Assembly (NCBI GenBank): GCA_017506865.1
Contig: JAFCMP010000130.1
Span: 1-64,000 of the forward strand
Length of the DNA: 64,000 nucleotides
DNA from: Tribonema minus
Lineage: Eukaryota; Sar; Xanthophyceae; Tribonematales; Tribonemataceae
Reading direction: 5' to 3'
The notes beneath the pieces were generated by a model. The model ran no database searches. It was given only the letters and a program-made list of their open reading frames with translations, and was not told the DNA's origin. Positions 1 to 10,385 of this stretch are shown one piece after another; the first letter of the stretch is position 1, and the number at the start of each line of letters is the position of its first letter. The position numbers and the translations under genes are program-made.

Positions 1-1094
1 TGCTTTGCCTCACCTCTCCCTCGGTGCGACGGCGGCAACACTGAGGGTACTCATCGCACGGGAGGGCAGGCACACACACAGTGCACAGCCCGATACATTT
101 GCCCAAAACACAAGGTACCCGCGCAGCAGGAGCAGCCACCACAGCACTCCCTGCGGAGGCAACGCTTAGGCACATGGCAAAAAGTAGACGAGTGTGCGGA
201 CTTCATCATGCTCGCCTGCGGAAGCATGAAGTGCAGCTGAGGACTGTGAGAATGGTATTTTGAAATTACAGTACTCCGTGCTTAGCGCCTGCTGCTCGGG
301 CGAGCGGCAGGAGGAGGCAGCGAAGGAGGAGCCGCTGGCGGAGCGGCGGCGCGGAAGGCGAGGATGCACAGGGACACTGAGGGCACAGCAGCACCGCACG
401 CTCAACCTGTCGGCCTGGCTACAGCCGAGGACTAGAGAGCGGATTTTCGCTCCACCGCGGGCCTGAGGCGAACAAGGCCAGACACGCAGCGTGGGTCGCC
501 GGTGTAAGCAAGTAAGCCTCGCATTGATATTGCTAAAGCTACCTACGCACACAGCGACATCGGCCGAAGCACAAGAAGGGCAAACTAAAAAAACAACAAA
601 AAAACAAAACATCAGACGATATCGCCGTCGACGGATCGGGAAGGGGGAACCTAGGGCACACTGGATCGCAGGGCAGTAGATAGCAGTTCACCAGATTAAG
701 GTTTGAACGCTTGCTGACCAGCTTGATTTGCAGCCGCACAAGGACCTCGCCTGGCAGAGACTGACTGCATTCAGCACACGCACAGACACGACAGGACCAC
801 GACACTGCAGCGGCAAGGACACGAATTGCACAGCATTGCATTCAGCCCAGCTGCCTTGTGTTGGTCAGAGGCAGAGAGCTTGAGCACACCGACTCGTTCC
901 ACCACCGCTCGTTTCACGACGGCGGGAGAAGCACCTCAACAGATACACCAGAGCAGGACGGGATCTTGAACTGAAAGTGGTATAGTTGTGCAGGGGTATT
1001 CGCGGTTGGCAGCCGCGCATTCGAGACCGAGCCTGGGCTCTTTTTTTTTTTTTTTTTTTTTTTTCCTCGCGCCTCAAAGTCGCCTTTCAAAGCT
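1..1094. other. Left flank / possible LINE 5' untranslated region
   Basis: No protein-coding region is recognised here. Open frames on both strands are short and low in complexity. A run of about 24 T lies at 1041-1064. Because the LINE ORFs begin just downstream, part of this stretch may be its 5' UTR or promoter, but no element boundary or target-site duplication can be seen. Confidence 0.3.
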
Positions 1095-1484
1095 ATGGCT
1101 CTCCACTGGCTTACCAGCCCTGCCTCACGTGGGGAGGGGTCACCTCTGAAACGCAAACGGGAACAGCGCAACCACGGGCTGAATACTGGCTTGTGGTGGT
1201 GGCAGGTCAAAGCTGCACGCCAATCTGACACACGCCGCAGACGCCGCCATGGTGTTGGCCGTTGGGTACGCCTAGTGATACCGCCGCCGCCACCGATCCC
1301 GGGCCCGCCGCCAATCCCGGGCCCGCCGCCGATCCCGGGCCCGCCGCCGATCCCGGGCCCGCCGCCGATACCGGGCCCCCCGCCGATACCGGGCCCGCCG
1401 CCGATACCGGCCCACCGCCGATACCGGGCCCGCCGCCGATACCGGACCCGCCACCGATACCCGGCCCGCCACCACCTCAGCTGA
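1095..1484 (+). CDS. Candidate LINE ORF1 (Pro-rich, basic)
   Basis: An ATG at 1095 opens a 129-codon frame: a basic stretch (around KRKREQ), then an Arg-rich block, then a run of PPPIPG units encoded by the minisatellite. Its TGA stop (1482-1484) overlaps the first in-frame ATG of ORF2 (1484-1486) as TGATG. Such stop-start overlaps are used for coupled reinitiation in some LINEs, which is the main reason for listing it. The composition is biased and no domain is recognisable, so it may be only leader sequence. Confidence 0.35.
   Translation: MALHWLTSPASRGEGSPLKRKREQRNHGLNTGLWWWQVKAARQSDTRRRRRHGVGRWVRLVIPPPPPIPGPPPIPGPPPIPGPPPIPGPPPIPGPPPIPGPPPIPAHRRYRARRRYRTRHRYPARHHLS
1283..1468 (+). repeat. 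GC-rich coding minisatellite
   Basis: About eleven imperfect 15-18 bp units of the form GCCGCCGATCCCGGGCCC. The array is open in both the ORF1 frame (PPPIPG units) and the upstream-extended ORF2 frame (GPAAD, then PPPIPG units after a length change), so changes in unit number could move translation between the two frames. Confidence 0.85.
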
Positions 1485-4400
1485 TGGCCCAGAGCTCTAG
1501 ACCGCGGCCGATGCCAGAGGTGCCAGTGTGCAGTCAGGTTGCAGAGCTGTGCAGAAGCATGCGCAGACTACACTTGTCGTCAGCCGACTCGGACGAGCCT
1601 CAGGGCAGTGGCAGCCACGCGCACGTCAAGAAGCGCCGCCGCCATCTGTCTAGCCCAGGTGCCGCTAATCACTGTGACAGGGGATGCTCACAGACGAAGC
1701 GCCCGCGGCATCAGCCTGCCAGTGACTCGGAGTCTCAAGCGGCGAGTTTACGGGAGGCACTGCCGCCAGCAGCGATGATTGTACTGAGCTTGGTGGTACT
1801 ACCGCCACCAGCGGCAAATAAACGCCGTCGGGCGACACTGCCGCCGGATTCACCAGTAGCGACAACGCCAATGCCAAAACGACGTTCGCGGCGGAAAACG
1901 CCTTTAGTGACGGCTGCCACTGCCGCACCAGCGGCGGGGCCCGCACCGGCCAACCCGGTGGTTGCACAGCCACGGACGACTGTCACAGCCGCCGCTGCAT
2001 GCGGTCGCAAGGTTACCTCCGACTTAACGGCGGCGGCAACGCCACGTGCGGCAGACATGGTGCCAAAACCGCCGGCAGGCGCTGCCGCATCAGATGGCCA
2101 ACGCGGGGCAGCTGCATCCCGGCGGGGTCGGCGTCGCGGCGCCAGCGCCGGGCCGCCCCTGGGACGCCTCGGAAGCATTGGCAGCATCAACCGCCCAGAG
2201 TCGCCGTCTGGCAAACTGAGTGCGCTGGCAAAGGCGGTCACCACGACCGTGCCCGTACCGATGGAAGTTGGCGAACCTACCAGTGGGCCAGCGGGTCACC
2301 AGAGACGGATCACGTCGCGGCCTTCGCAGCCAGCTAGCAGCGGCGCCTCTCCCCAGTGGCATCCCGGTCCTCAGCCGATGGAGGTCACCGCAGCGGAAAC
2401 CCCATGTACTGCAGACATGGTGACAACAGCACCAGCGGCCGCAGCGGCTGCTGCACCGGGCGGCGAACGTGGGGCGGCTGCACCCCGGCGGGGTCGGCGC
2501 CGCGCCAGCGCCCAAAGCACTGGCAGCGTCACCCGTCCAGAGCCACAGTCTGGCGGTGCGCTGGCAAAGCCGGTCACCGTGACCATGCCTGTACCGATGG
2601 AAGTTGGCGAACCTGGGCCGGCGGGTCACCAGAGACGAATCACGTCCCGGTCTTTGCAGCCAGCTGGCAGCGGCGCCTCTCTGTCAGGCGGCAGCGTCAC
2701 CTCTGACGGTAACAGTCGCAACGGGCACCCAATATCCGGCATCACCGCTATGACAGTTTTGGCGCCCGCCAAGACACCCGCTGCCAACCGGAAGGTCAAT
2801 ATCCCGGGGCTGGACTGCCGCATGTGCGACAAGTTCATAGTGCGAGCAAATCCTCGGGCCCCGGGAAAGAATTGCCCAGCGGCACACGCATGTGCACACC
2901 AGCGCACGCGCCACACAGGGAAAGGGAAGCAATTTGCAGAACTGCATGTTCAGCTTTTCCTAGACCACCGACCAATATACGGCGGCCTAGAGCAGGTCTG
3001 CGACGGGTGCGGCAACCTCTTCATCAGACGCACAGCAGCAAGCGCCACGACACCATCTGGTGATCTAGGGGCCCTGGACCAGTGCGACGTGTGGCGCTGC
3101 GCCGACTGCCTCGCAGGCCCGGTCGCCGCGACAGCATGCACACTGTCAGGCTGTGACCGTGCATCAGGCCATGATCACATTGCTGACATACACACCCGAC
3201 CAACGACATGCGCGGCGGCAGCGGGTGGTGCAGCTGTTGGTGGGGGGAATAGCCTGAAGCCAACAGCCGCGCTGCTCGCCGCCGCTAGCAAATGTGGTCC
3301 CATACGCAAATTCCTCGGATGCGAGCACCTGGGGGTAGACCCCAGGCAAGCCCATGCATCTACGTTGGACGGTGTGGCAGATGCGCCGCTGCCGAGACTG
3401 ACCCGGAGCAGCACAATGGGTGTGCTGCCTGGCGAAAGTCGTGCTAGCGATAGCGGCGCAACGATGTCAAGCAACGATCGTGTGCCCAGCACACCTGGCA
3501 GTGCCGCAGCTGCTGTCGCAGCGGGCGCTCAGTCTAGCGAATGCCCCAGGGACCCGACGGGATCACACTGGCAAGGCCTGCTGGGGGCGGCTGGCGCACT
3601 CGCGCGCAGGGTACGTGCACTGGCCCTTGCCCCCAATCGGGCACGCGTCACGGTGCTTTGCGCTTGGCCGACGGGTACCAAGCTTGGACCCTGCCGCACG
3701 TCACGCCGACTGCATATGCGGCCGGCGCCCAGCGACGCGCCAGCAACACAGACCCTGCTGGGCCGGACTTCCTGCGCACCGCTGGTGAGTCAGATGCATG
3801 ACCTGACGGTCACGTTCAGCTTGCTCTCCCTCCGAGAAGAAGGTAATGACCTGGCAACGGTGTTTGACCAACTCTCCCTTAGGGAACCGGTCGTTGCCAG
3901 GTCGCCTCGCCAGCCAGCCGGGAAACGTGGTGAGTCAGACGTAACGCAGGCTGGTGATAACAGCACCCACGCAACAATGACCGAGACAGCACCTGTCACG
4001 GCTATGGTTGCCAGTGGAAAGCGCAGTCGACGCAGAGGTAAACACAGACGGCGGACGCAGGAGCGACAGGCCCAGTGCGACAATTCTCGTGCACCCCTGG
4101 CACCAGCCACCACACCGCCGAGGGGCGGTGCCTCTGCCCCCTCAGCACCAATATCCGGGCCGGCGAAGGTCACCACCGTGACGGTGGCGACCCGGATACC
4201 CTCAACCGTGTGCCATACAGTCACCGTGGAGGAGCAGCAAGACGCGCTGGCAAAAGCCACCAACTATGGTTTTTCCACTTGGCACACGGGCCCGCAGGCA
4301 CTCCACAAACAGGCGCTTGGGGAAAACACAGCGACGCTAGCACGTGGTGGGGAGCTTCGCCCCGTGAGCAACGTGGGCAACGGCAACTGCCTGATTCATA

Positions 4401-7400
4401 CAGCTCTACACGGCATAGACAGCGTCGCAGTTGAGCACGGACTGCCGGCCCCAGCACTGGTGATTGCCATGCGAGAGGCACTGCTGGACGGGATGGTGGC
4501 ATACGTCACGCAGGGGGCGGGCAAACAAGGGGCCAGCATGTCATCGATGCGTCAACTGACCGCGCATGCAGCAGCCCAACCTGCGTGTACACGTGAACAA
4601 TTCGACACGTACGGGACACGCGCTCGCTGCCTCGCAATCGAGTACGGCACAAATGAAACGGACAGCGCGGACAGCGGGCACACGCTCCTGCTGCAACGCC
4701 TACAGGAAGAGGGCGTGTGGGGACGGCCCCTCGGTTTGTCTGTGTGGGCCATTGTTGCAGCGGTCTACGCGGTCTCGGTGACGGTGTGGCAGGCCGAGCC
4801 TCAGGCCACTGGCAGCACGCAAAAATCAACAGGGCTGGTGCTGGCACAACTGATGGGGCTGCCAGCGGTATTCGCACCGGCAACTCCAGCTCAGCCTGAC
4901 TGCCATCTGGATGTGCTGTGGACGCCGCCTGGGCTATATACAAATGTGGGACACTTTGAACTGCTTGTCGCCCCTGCGGCAGCTCCGCCCTTGCCAACCA
5001 CTATGACAGCGTCGGCGACCACTCAAGCTAACAGCACCCACATCACGGCTCCGAGTCGGACACAGCCCCGTACTGCGCTGCAGTTGCCACAGCAGCCTGA
5101 GCCACTGAGGTGTCCTTTATGCACACTGGCATTTTGGCAGCTTGGTCAGAAAGAGGACAGCAAACAGCGAGGCAAACTGTCAGCTGCGAGCCGCATGGCA
5201 CCGGTAGTGGCCCACTTCAACGGTGGTAGCTGCACGAGGTCGATGCTGAACCCTGAGGCGAGCACATCACACTGTCAGCAAAATCTGGCGGCAGCATACG
5301 CCAAGGGCATCCGGCAGCAGGTTGATCACGACCCATCCGGTGACCGTGCCCCTTCAGGCAGCAGTACCTGCAACACTGGGGCACACCATGCCAAGCGTGT
5401 GCAGGAGATGAGCACCATGTATGGTTGCACGGCAGAAGACTTCCTACGGGCGGTAAGGAAGCTGAGTGCATGCACAGGTGCCTGCGGTCTGGTCCATATG
5501 TCAGCCAGCGCGGGGCAGAGGCAATGCGCGCTGACCTCGCCATGCCACACGTGTCGACGGAATGGAAGCGCCCCCACGCGCGCACGCCCGGCAGTACCCC
5601 CGGGCCAGTCCGAGGGCGGGGGTGCGGGTAGCGACGGCGCGGCCGCGGCGGCGGGGGCTGCCGCAGCGACACCTCCAAAGCCACCGGCGGTGCCGGCTAG
5701 TGGCGCTGCCAACTCAAAGTCCAGCAAGAAACGCCCGGCGGCCACGGCAACCGGCGCGCAACGCCGGCGCCGAACGGCAGCTGCTGCAGCACCGCCTGGC
5801 AGCGCCGGCAGCCGCACTCAGTCTAACAGCCTAAGGCTGCAGGACAGCAGCCCCCCCCACGGGACGGCCGTGGGATGGGCGGACATGGACTTGGACCCGC
5901 CGGACGATGCCGCGTCACCGCCCCCCCCGACCACCACCACCAGTGGCAGGCCCTCAAAGCCCCAGTCACGAGCATCCCTGGCTTGGGACCTCTCGACGCC
6001 CTCGGTCGTCCACGCACTTGACCAGACCAATGAGGCGGATCTACTGCTGCTACGGTTCACCACGACTGCCAACCCCTTCCGCACTCAGCTGCAGTGCACC
6101 CAGTGGGCACGGCTAGTGGAGCACGCCACACGACTACTGGCGGACGCCACAGACAGTGCACGTGAGGCGGCACGGGTGCGCCTCCACCATGGTGCCGGGG
6201 CGTTTGCTCATCAGGTTTCTCAGACTCTAGTGCAGCGCGGCTACAGGCTGCTGCACCTGCTAGCAGCAATGGCCTTTGGTAGGCAACCGGAGGGAACCGG
6301 TATGCCGCCTGCGGCCCGGCTGGCAGCGTTGCTGTCTGGCGACTTTGCGGAGCTACTGAGAAAGACGCTGTCAGCAGCAGCGGCGCTGCGGGCCCCCAAA
6401 CCAAACAACGCAGCTACGGCGTCGGCACAAACGAACTTCGATGCCGACTGGACGGAGGCTGACTCCAGGCAGCAAACAGCATGCGCTGCCCTCTCAGGCA
6501 AGCGACGGGGGGTAGGCCTGGCTGCCGCACGACTAGAGGCGCGTGAAGCATGCGCCCCAGCAGACGAGGTCACGGCACAGGTGCTGGCAGCAAAGCACCC
6601 TGAAACTGGCACCCGGCCCGGGGTAGTCGATACGCCAATGGAGCAAGTGCGCGGCCTGGTACGCGACGCCCGGCGGCACTGCTTGCACGGCGCAGGGGTG
6701 GCAACGACCGCCGGGCCCGCTGGCAGCGGCAGTCCCGTCTTCGAATCGGGTCAGGCGCATGATCGCAGCGATAGGCCTGAGGATGCTGCCAGCGCAGCCG
6801 GACGGCGCCTCGAGGTGGAGGCGACAGACATACTGTCGACCTTGTCCGCAGCAGGGGCGGGGAAGGCAGGAGGGCTGGACGGCCTACGCTATGAACACCT
6901 CTTGATGGCCGCTGGGCCTGGTGCACCAGTGAAAGCAGCCACCCGCCCCGTGGGCAGTGCCTCGCCAGGACTAGCTGGTGATTCAGAATCGGATGTGATG
7001 GAACCGGCATTCGCCCATCACCTGGCCAAGGTGTTCACGACGCTGCTTGTTGAGCCCGAACTGCTGCCGGAGCAATCGCAACGGCTTCTCCGCGCCGCGG
7101 CCCTCTCAGGCATAGGACAGAAGCGGCGTCCGATCGCCTGCTCCAGTGTCTGGCGCAGACTCCTCGGGTCCACAGCGGCACGGGGTGTCAAGGGCAAAAT
7201 ATCGGGGCTGCTGGCCTCCATGTCGCAGTTTGGCGTAGGATACCGGTCTGGCGTCGAGCATGTGGCAGCGCGCGCGCGCGTGTGGCACGAGCTGTATGGC
7301 ACCACAATCCAGCTGGACTGTGAGAACGCATTTAACAGTGTGGATCGCGCCGCCATTGTGCGGGGACTTATGCTCTTCTGTCCGGAGCTGCTCCCGCACT

Positions 7401-9946
7401 TTGAGTCCGTATACTGTGGTGACACTGCCCCAGAGATGCGAGTGGAGGTGAACGGTGAAGCTCGCATTATCTGCTCCCACCTAGGGTGCCAGCAAGGGGA
7501 CCCTCTAGGGCCGCTGTACTTTGCAGTGGCAGCGGCATTCCTACTCTTCTACCCTGATGGAGTGAGTGCGACGCCCGGCAGTATGCCGGCCTACGGCCAC
7601 AGCACAGCGGAACCGCCAGCCCCGCACTGCGCTTTCCTGGATGACCTCAACGTGCTGCAAGCTGCCTACTTCGACGATGCAGCGGCCGCTGGGGTGGCAG
7701 AGGTGATCCGTCGGCTTGCGGCAGGGGGCCTACGCGTTCGACCAGACAAGTCGCTGGCCATTGCCATGCGCGGCACAGTGTTTGATGAAGCGGCCAGAGC
7801 ACGCCTGCGCGCCCTTGACATACCGTTTGTGGACGCCACCATGCCAGAATCCAGTCAGGGCTTTACGTCGGTCGGGGTACCGGTAGGGCACCCAGCCTAT
7901 GTGCATGCTGCCATGAGCAAGCATCTTGTTGACGCAGGGACATGGCGATTGTCGTGGCAGCTAGCTGGGATGGCGCGGCATCACCTACAGGCAGCACAAT
8001 TCATTCTGCGCAGGTCACTGACAAAGCGCATGGGCTTCTTAGCTCGGGTCGTTGACACGGCTTTGAGTGAGACATGGCTGCACGCATTTGACGGGTTCTG
8101 TGCATGGACGCTTGAACGCATGCTGCACCTGCACGGCTGCGCTACCGCGGCAGTCATGAAGTCACACCTGCTGGCCGCCTGCACTGCTGGTGACAATGAG
8201 GTAGCCAGCAGTGGCAGCGTGCTGGTATTGCCGCGCTTGGGCCCGCCAGAACTCACGGACATCGCAGTGCCACTGCGGGCGTCACGGTTGCCGGAGCGAC
8301 GAGGCGGTCTGGGCATGCCGCTTTTGGGGCTACTGGCACCAGCCGCATACACGGCCCAGGCATGCACAACACTGCGGCCTGCAATAATTCATGCCACTGT
8401 GGCAGCAGGGGCCCTGAGGCTCGGCACTGACGAACACGGCGCAGTCACCTGGTTCGCGCAGCACTCATGCGCAATACGCGAGGACCAGGGACTGCCGCCA
8501 ATCATCGAGGCCGTGCGACGCTCTACGCGAGCGCTGACAGCTGATGGCGGCGAAAAATCACGCACAGCTGTGGCCGAGCAGCTCCCAGCATCGTTGCTAC
8601 GGTGGGCAGCGGATACAACGGCCGCAGCGTCGACGCTCCCCACTGCGGTGCAAGCGATCTACGCCGCAACTGCCGTCACGGAGACGGGGACCACTGAGCC
8701 AGCCCCACACACCCACGGCATTGTGCCTGGCGCCGAGGCGGCCGCTGCGGCGGCGACCGTACCTGGCCCTCAAGCCGCTGCCGCGGCTGCCTCTTCCACG
8801 CCCGCTAAAACACAAACTAGCGCGGAAGAAAGCAGCTGCAGCGGCGGGCAGGAGGACGACGACGACGACTGGGAGGCCTATGCTGACGAGATCTGCAGAA
8901 AGGTAGTGCCCCGCCGCCGGCGCGGTCACTTCACGCACGGACTACAAGCCGGCCTTTCAAATGTTCTTCGACGTCAATACGAGGACTGCCTGGTGGAGGA
9001 CCTAGAGGCTGCCTCGGCTGGTGCCGTGGGCAAGCCGACGCAGGCTACACTTATTGGTGACTTGCGTGACACCAGCCGCCGCCGCCAACAGGCTAGCGCG
9101 CGGGTCCTGGCGCAGCTGCGCAGCCAGCGTGCGTCCGGGGCAATGGCGTGGATGAGCGTGCCACCCGCTGCCAATGACCGCCCGGGTGCGGCGCCCATGT
9201 CCAGTATGGCAGCAGCCACGATGATTATGGTTGCGATCTTTATAGACGGGTGGGGCATACAGGGCGAGGTGTGCCCATGGCGGTGCAGTGACGTGAGCCC
9301 CACCTCCACGCATGCGATCAGCTGCCCCAGCCAGCACATACGGGGGCACAACGCGACACACACTGCCCAAAAGCGGTGCCTACAGCGCATCTTGAGACAG
9401 CACCATGTCTCTATTGTCCGCAATGAGGACGCTAGCGTCTTCAAGGTACCGGGGTATCGGGCGGACACAGTCATTGACCCAGGGTGTCTGCACTTTAGCA
9501 GTGCATACCGTAACAAGGGAATAGTGCTAGACACAAGTGTGCGCGCACCCACAGCGAGCTCGTACCTGACAGGCAAAACAAATGCCTCGAACACGGACGG
9601 CTATGCTGCTGGGGTGGGGGAGGACGCGAAGGTCAAGCACCACACCGGCACCTTGACGTCATCTTGGGCTTTTGTGCCATTCGTGCAGGAGTCGTACGGA
9701 CGGCTGGGCAAGCAGACAAGCCTTTTTGTTAAGGAGTTGGCAATGCACTCAGCACTGTGCTCAGGGGGGGGGAAGGCAGATGTGTTACGCAAGGCCGGGT
9801 TAGCTAAGCGTCAGATCCACATTGAGCTGAGCATATCGCTGGCGCGGGAGTTGGCGGAGCGCGTCATGGCATACACACGTGGAGCGCGAATGCTGGGCTG
9901 TGTTGCGGCGCCGGTATCCAAACTCCTAGGGCACAGCGCAGACTAG
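1484..9946 (+). CDS. LINE ORF2 polyprotein: zinc fingers, OTU-like protease, reverse transcriptase, RLE
   Basis: About 2,820 codons from the ATG at 1484. The frame is also open upstream to 1262, but without an ATG. Numbering from 1484: a Cys/His cluster begins near residue 445 (CRMC). An OTU-like domain spans about 960-1165, with the NGNC catalytic Cys near 969 and a GHFELL His near 1157. Another CPLC...H...C finger follows. The reverse transcriptase shows QLDCENAFNSVDR (Asp near 1945), QQGDPLGPL and FLDD (near 2053). The C-terminus has a CCHC knuckle (C near 2597) and a restriction-like endonuclease core (Asp near 2661 in RADTVID, Asp near 2683 in VLDTSV). Long Ala/Pro-rich linkers separate the domains. 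Expected role: target-primed reverse transcription, with proteolytic or deubiquitinating activity from OTU. FLDD replaces the usual YxDD box. Confidence 0.9.
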   Translation: MAQSSRPRPMPEVPVCSQVAELCRSMRRLHLSSADSDEPQGSGSHAHVKKRRRHLSSPGAANHCDRGCSQTKRPRHQPASDSESQAASLREALPPAAMIVLSLVVLPPPAANKRRRATLPPDSPVATTPMPKRRSRRKTPLVTAATAAPAAGPAPANPVVAQPRTTVTAAAACGRKVTSDLTAAATPRAADMVPKPPAGAAASDGQRGAAASRRGRRRGASAGPPLGRLGSIGSINRPESPSGKLSALAKAVTTTVPVPMEVGEPTSGPAGHQRRITSRPSQPASSGASPQWHPGPQPMEVTAAETPCTADMVTTAPAAAAAAAPGGERGAAAPRRGRRRASAQSTGSVTRPEPQSGGALAKPVTVTMPVPMEVGEPGPAGHQRRITSRSLQPAGSGASLSGGSVTSDGNSRNGHPISGITAMTVLAPAKTPAANRKVNIPGLDCRMCDKFIVRANPRAPGKNCPAAHACAHQRTRHTGKGKQFAELHVQLFLDHRPIYGGLEQVCDGCGNLFIRRTAASATTPSGDLGALDQCDVWRCADCLAGPVAATACTLSGCDRASGHDHIADIHTRPTTCAAAAGGAAVGGGNSLKPTAALLAAASKCGPIRKFLGCEHLGVDPRQAHASTLDGVADAPLPRLTRSSTMGVLPGESRASDSGATMSSNDRVPSTPGSAAAAVAAGAQSSECPRDPTGSHWQGLLGAAGALARRVRALALAPNRARVTVLCAWPTGTKLGPCRTSRRLHMRPAPSDAPATQTLLGRTSCAPLVSQMHDLTVTFSLLSLREEGNDLATVFDQLSLREPVVARSPRQPAGKRGESDVTQAGDNSTHATMTETAPVTAMVASGKRSRRRGKHRRRTQERQAQCDNSRAPLAPATTPPRGGASAPSAPISGPAKVTTVTVATRIPSTVCHTVTVEEQQDALAKATNYGFSTWHTGPQALHKQALGENTATLARGGELRPVSNVGNGNCLIHTALHGIDSVAVEHGLPAPALVIAMREALLDGMVAYVTQGAGKQGASMSSMRQLTAHAAAQPACTREQFDTYGTRARCLAIEYGTNETDSADSGHTLLLQRLQEEGVWGRPLGLSVWAIVAAVYAVSVTVWQAEPQATGSTQKSTGLVLAQLMGLPAVFAPATPAQPDCHLDVLWTPPGLYTNVGHFELLVAPAAAPPLPTTMTASATTQANSTHITAPSRTQPRTALQLPQQPEPLRCPLCTLAFWQLGQKEDSKQRGKLSAASRMAPVVAHFNGGSCTRSMLNPEASTSHCQQNLAAAYAKGIRQQVDHDPSGDRAPSGSSTCNTGAHHAKRVQEMSTMYGCTAEDFLRAVRKLSACTGACGLVHMSASAGQRQCALTSPCHTCRRNGSAPTRARPAVPPGQSEGGGAGSDGAAAAAGAAAATPPKPPAVPASGAANSKSSKKRPAATATGAQRRRRTAAAAAPPGSAGSRTQSNSLRLQDSSPPHGTAVGWADMDLDPPDDAASPPPPTTTTSGRPSKPQSRASLAWDLSTPSVVHALDQTNEADLLLLRFTTTANPFRTQLQCTQWARLVEHATRLLADATDSAREAARVRLHHGAGAFAHQVSQTLVQRGYRLLHLLAAMAFGRQPEGTGMPPAARLAALLSGDFAELLRKTLSAAAALRAPKPNNAATASAQTNFDADWTEADSRQQTACAALSGKRRGVGLAAARLEAREACAPADEVTAQVLAAKHPETGTRPGVVDTPMEQVRGLVRDARRHCLHGAGVATTAGPAGSGSPVFESGQAHDRSDRPEDAASAAGRRLEVEATDILSTLSAAGAGKAGGLDGLRYEHLLMAAGPGAPVKAATRPVGSASPGLAGDSESDVMEPAFAHHLAKVFTTLLVEPELLPEQSQRLLRAAALSGIGQKRRPIACSSVWRRLLGSTAARGVKGKISGLLASMSQFGVGYRSGVEHVAARARVWHELYGTTIQLDCENAFNSVDRAAIVRGLMLFCPELLPHFESVYCGDTAPEMRVEVNGEARIICSHLGCQQGDPLGPLYFAVAAAFLLFYPDGVSATPGSMPAYGHSTAEPPAPHCAFLDDLNVLQAAYFDDAAAAGVAEVIRRLAAGGLRVRPDKSLAIAMRGTVFDEAARARLRALDIPFVDATMPESSQGFTSVGVPVGHPAYVHAAMSKHLVDAGTWRLSWQLAGMARHHLQAAQFILRRSLTKRMGFLARVVDTALSETWLHAFDGFCAWTLERMLHLHGCATAAVMKSHLLAACTAGDNEVASSGSVLVLPRLGPPELTDIAVPLRASRLPERRGGLGMPLLGLLAPAAYTAQACTTLRPAIIHATVAAGALRLGTDEHGAVTWFAQHSCAIREDQGLPPIIEAVRRSTRALTADGGEKSRTAVAEQLPASLLRWAADTTAAASTLPTAVQAIYAATAVTETGTTEPAPHTHGIVPGAEAAAAAATVPGPQAAAAAASSTPAKTQTSAEESSCSGGQEDDDDDWEAYADEICRKVVPRRRRGHFTHGLQAGLSNVLRRQYEDCLVEDLEAASAGAVGKPTQATLIGDLRDTSRRRQQASARVLAQLRSQRASGAMAWMSVPPAANDRPGAAPMSSMAAATMIMVAIFIDGWGIQGEVCPWRCSDVSPTSTHAISCPSQHIRGHNATHTAQKRCLQRILRQHHVSIVRNEDASVFKVPGYRADTVIDPGCLHFSSAYRNKGIVLDTSVRAPTASSYLTGKTNASNTDGYAAGVGEDAKVKHHTGTLTSSWAFVPFVQESYGRLGKQTSLFVKELAMHSALCSGGGKADVLRKAGLAKRQIHIELSISLARELAERVMAYTRGARMLGCVAAPVSKLLGHSAD

Positions 9947-10194
9947 GCTGCTGCGTTGACGCAAGCTTTTCGATTGCATAGGCAACCCGGCCTCCCTTGG
10001 GCCTTTATAAATACAAGTCCATACGTACTCATTTCTTTGACAAATGTCTCAGAATTTGCATTTGATGTCAGATGCAGTCACGGGTGCTCAAACTTGAAGC
10101 TAAAGCGCTGCATAGTACAGGTGATGCGAAGTTATTCGTTTTGTTTCGGGTCGCATGGGGGCTGACCCGATTAAACGGGCTTTGCGATAACTAT

Positions 10195-10385
10195 GTACTG
10201 TCTACGGGGGCCCGGCCGGCGCTGGCTGGCGAGGGCCGCGGCACCTGCTTACTGTGCGATGCGGTGATAAGGCGCTGACGTCGCCATCAGGGGTTATGGC
10301 TGCGTTTCAGTTGTCAATCAATAGCGTGGAGCGAGGGATGTGCGGCGGCGCCAGAAGGCACGCGCAGCTGCGAAGTGAAGTTGAA
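10195..10385 (-). mobile_element. 5'-truncated fragment of a second LINE family (3' end)
   Basis: The stretch with GGCGAGGGCCGCGGCAC, GCTGACGTCGCCATCAGGGG and TGCGGCGGCGCCAGAAGGCA matches the 3' end of the larger minus-strand remnant at 21.8-24.0 kb, with many small indels. It would encode the tail end of the RLE-region protein, now out of frame. It lies between two copies of the first LINE's 3' end. Confidence 0.7.

Larger units (their letters stand above)
1095..10028 (+). mobile_element. Near-complete non-LTR retrotransposon (OTU-RT-RLE type LINE)
   Basis: The unit carries a possible small ORF1 and a giant ORF2 with OTU-like, reverse transcriptase and C-terminal restriction-like endonuclease domains. 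The 3' end is placed at about 10028 because a 5'-truncated copy at 10942-11040 matches it from just before the stop codon and diverges at the same base, after the string CATACGTAC. There is no poly(A) tail, as in many RLE-type LINEs. OTU domains combined with LINE RT are known from green-algal Dualen/RandI elements; I see no apurinic endonuclease domain, so exact clade assignment is open. The long intact frame suggests recent activity. The 5' end is not defined. Confidence 0.85.

Noticed and set aside
166-612. 148-codon minus-strand open frame
   Set aside because: Cys/Ser/Arg-rich composition from GC-rich sequence, no motif, no splice partner; overlaps the probable LINE leader.
1272-1475. Minus-strand Arg/Ala-rich frame over the minisatellite
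   Set aside because: Shadow of the GC-rich coding repeat.
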